Assembly: GCA_018333405.1 (NCBI GenBank)
Contig: JAGXSR010000118.1
Span: forward strand, 1-7,925
Direction of reading: 5' to 3'
DNA length: 7,925 nucleotides
Source: Dethiobacter sp.
GTDB taxonomy: Bacteria > Bacillota > Dethiobacteria > DTU022
Shown here: positions 7,468-7,925 of the stretch, piece after piece
How the letters are laid out: the number at the start of each line of letters is the position of its first letter
Position numbering within the stretch: the first letter of the stretch is position 1
Notes under the pieces: generated by a model
The model's database searches: none
The model's input: only the letters and a program-made list of their open reading frames with translations
What the model was told of the DNA's origin: nothing
Made by a program: the position numbers and the translations under genes

Positions 7468-7925
7468 ATGAAGCGAATAGATTTTCTGGGAGCACCCGGG
7501 GTTGGCAAGACGACGCTATACAATAGTTTGCTTCAGCAACGCGGTCGTCACGAAAAATGGCTGACGGTGGAGGAGGCAAAACTCCTCATTGCAAAAAGGT
7601 ATGTGCGCAATAATTTTTACTCAATTAAAGAACTTGCCAGATTACTAATCCTTAACACTGTGAAAAAAAGAGTGCTGCAAAATAAATTAAGTGAGAATAT
7701 ATGCAATTCCTTAACTAAACAGGCCTTGAAAGACAAGTTGGATGATTGGATGCCGTTTATTGATTTGTGTGGTGAAAGTCTCGGAGACCTCAGTAAACCA
7801 TCATATTATCGCTTTTTATTGGCCAAGTGGTTGCTAAGTCAATTGGATGACGTGGTCTTGGTGGAGTCAGTTGATTTTAATTACACTGTTCTGTTCGACG
7901 AATCACTTTCACAAAGAGCAACCGG
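7468..7925 (+). CDS. P-loop NTPase of unknown function (partial, 3' end outside window)
   Basis: This open frame has no stop before the window edge; 152 residues are visible. It begins MKRIDFLGAPGVGKTTLYN, where a hydrophobic strand leads into a perfect Walker A motif GAPGVGKT (residues 8-15). A mostly helical, basic region follows. A hydrophobic strand and acidic residues in VLFDESLSQRA (about 141-151) could be a Walker B-like element. The pattern fits small P-loop ATPases or kinases sometimes seen in polysaccharide clusters, but a phosphotransfer substrate cannot be named. AGG (7458-7460) lies 7 bases before the ATG at 7468. An in-frame ATG at 7441 would add nine residues (MPSTGKGKV) and lacks a good ribosome site, so 7468 is preferred. 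It follows the previous gene by 51 bp with no terminator or promoter seen, so the two are likely one operon. Its composition is AT-rich like that neighbour. Confidence 0.75.
   Translation, partial: MKRIDFLGAPGVGKTTLYNSLLQQRGRHEKWLTVEEAKLLIAKRYVRNNFYSIKELARLLILNTVKKRVLQNKLSENICNSLTKQALKDKLDDWMPFIDLCGESLGDLSKPSYYRFLLAKWLLSQLDDVVLVESVDFNYTVLFDESLSQRAT

Noticed and set aside
7307..7579. Antisense frame of 90 codons across the boundary between the last two genes
   Set aside because: It overlaps the clear Walker A coding sequence and the end of the carbohydrate gene. The translation has no recognisable features.

Overview
The window is a run of surface-polysaccharide (exopolysaccharide, capsule or O-antigen type) biosynthesis genes, all on the + strand. 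There are five complete genes and a sixth cut by the right edge. No tRNA, rRNA, CRISPR array, insertion sequence or clear Rho-independent terminator is visible. The organism is bacterial. Good Shine-Dalgarno sequences, GTG and TTG starts and mixed composition would suit a Firmicute of the Desulfotomaculum/Pelotomaculum/Moorella kind. The UDP-sugar dehydrogenase also reads like versions I associate with that group and with Chloroflexi. This placement is an impression, not a proof.

Left block (1-5902, moderately GC-rich, tightly packed). A UDP-glucose/GDP-mannose dehydrogenase family enzyme (18-1394) is followed by a GT2 polyprenyl-phosphate glycosyltransferase with two C-terminal membrane helices (1443-2414, TTG start). 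Next is a 761-residue polytopic GT-C glycosyltransferase with an unusual N-terminal extracytoplasmic domain (2499-4784), then a GT4 glycosyltransferase that overlaps its stop codon (4781-5902). A plausible scheme, partly inferred, is this: the dehydrogenase makes a UDP-uronic acid, the GT2 enzyme loads a sugar onto undecaprenyl phosphate on the cytoplasmic side, and the GT-C enzyme transfers that sugar to a glycan, lipid or protein outside the membrane. The GT4 enzyme would extend a glycan in the cytoplasm. The sugar and the acceptor cannot be read from the sequence.

Right block (5903-7925, visibly AT-richer). A 116-bp AT-rich gap carries an extended -10 promoter, TGATATAAT. It precedes a member of the 'surface carbohydrate biosynthesis protein' family, a putative GT-B-like transferase (6019-7416, GTG start with a strong ribosome binding site). 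After 51 bp comes a P-loop NTPase (from 7468) that runs off the window. The base-composition change and the fresh promoter suggest a separate transcription unit, perhaps of different origin, within a mosaic polysaccharide locus.

Nothing here is clearly a wholly new system. The least conventional items are the N-terminal module of the GT-C protein and the uncharacterised GT-B-like/P-loop pair at the right end.
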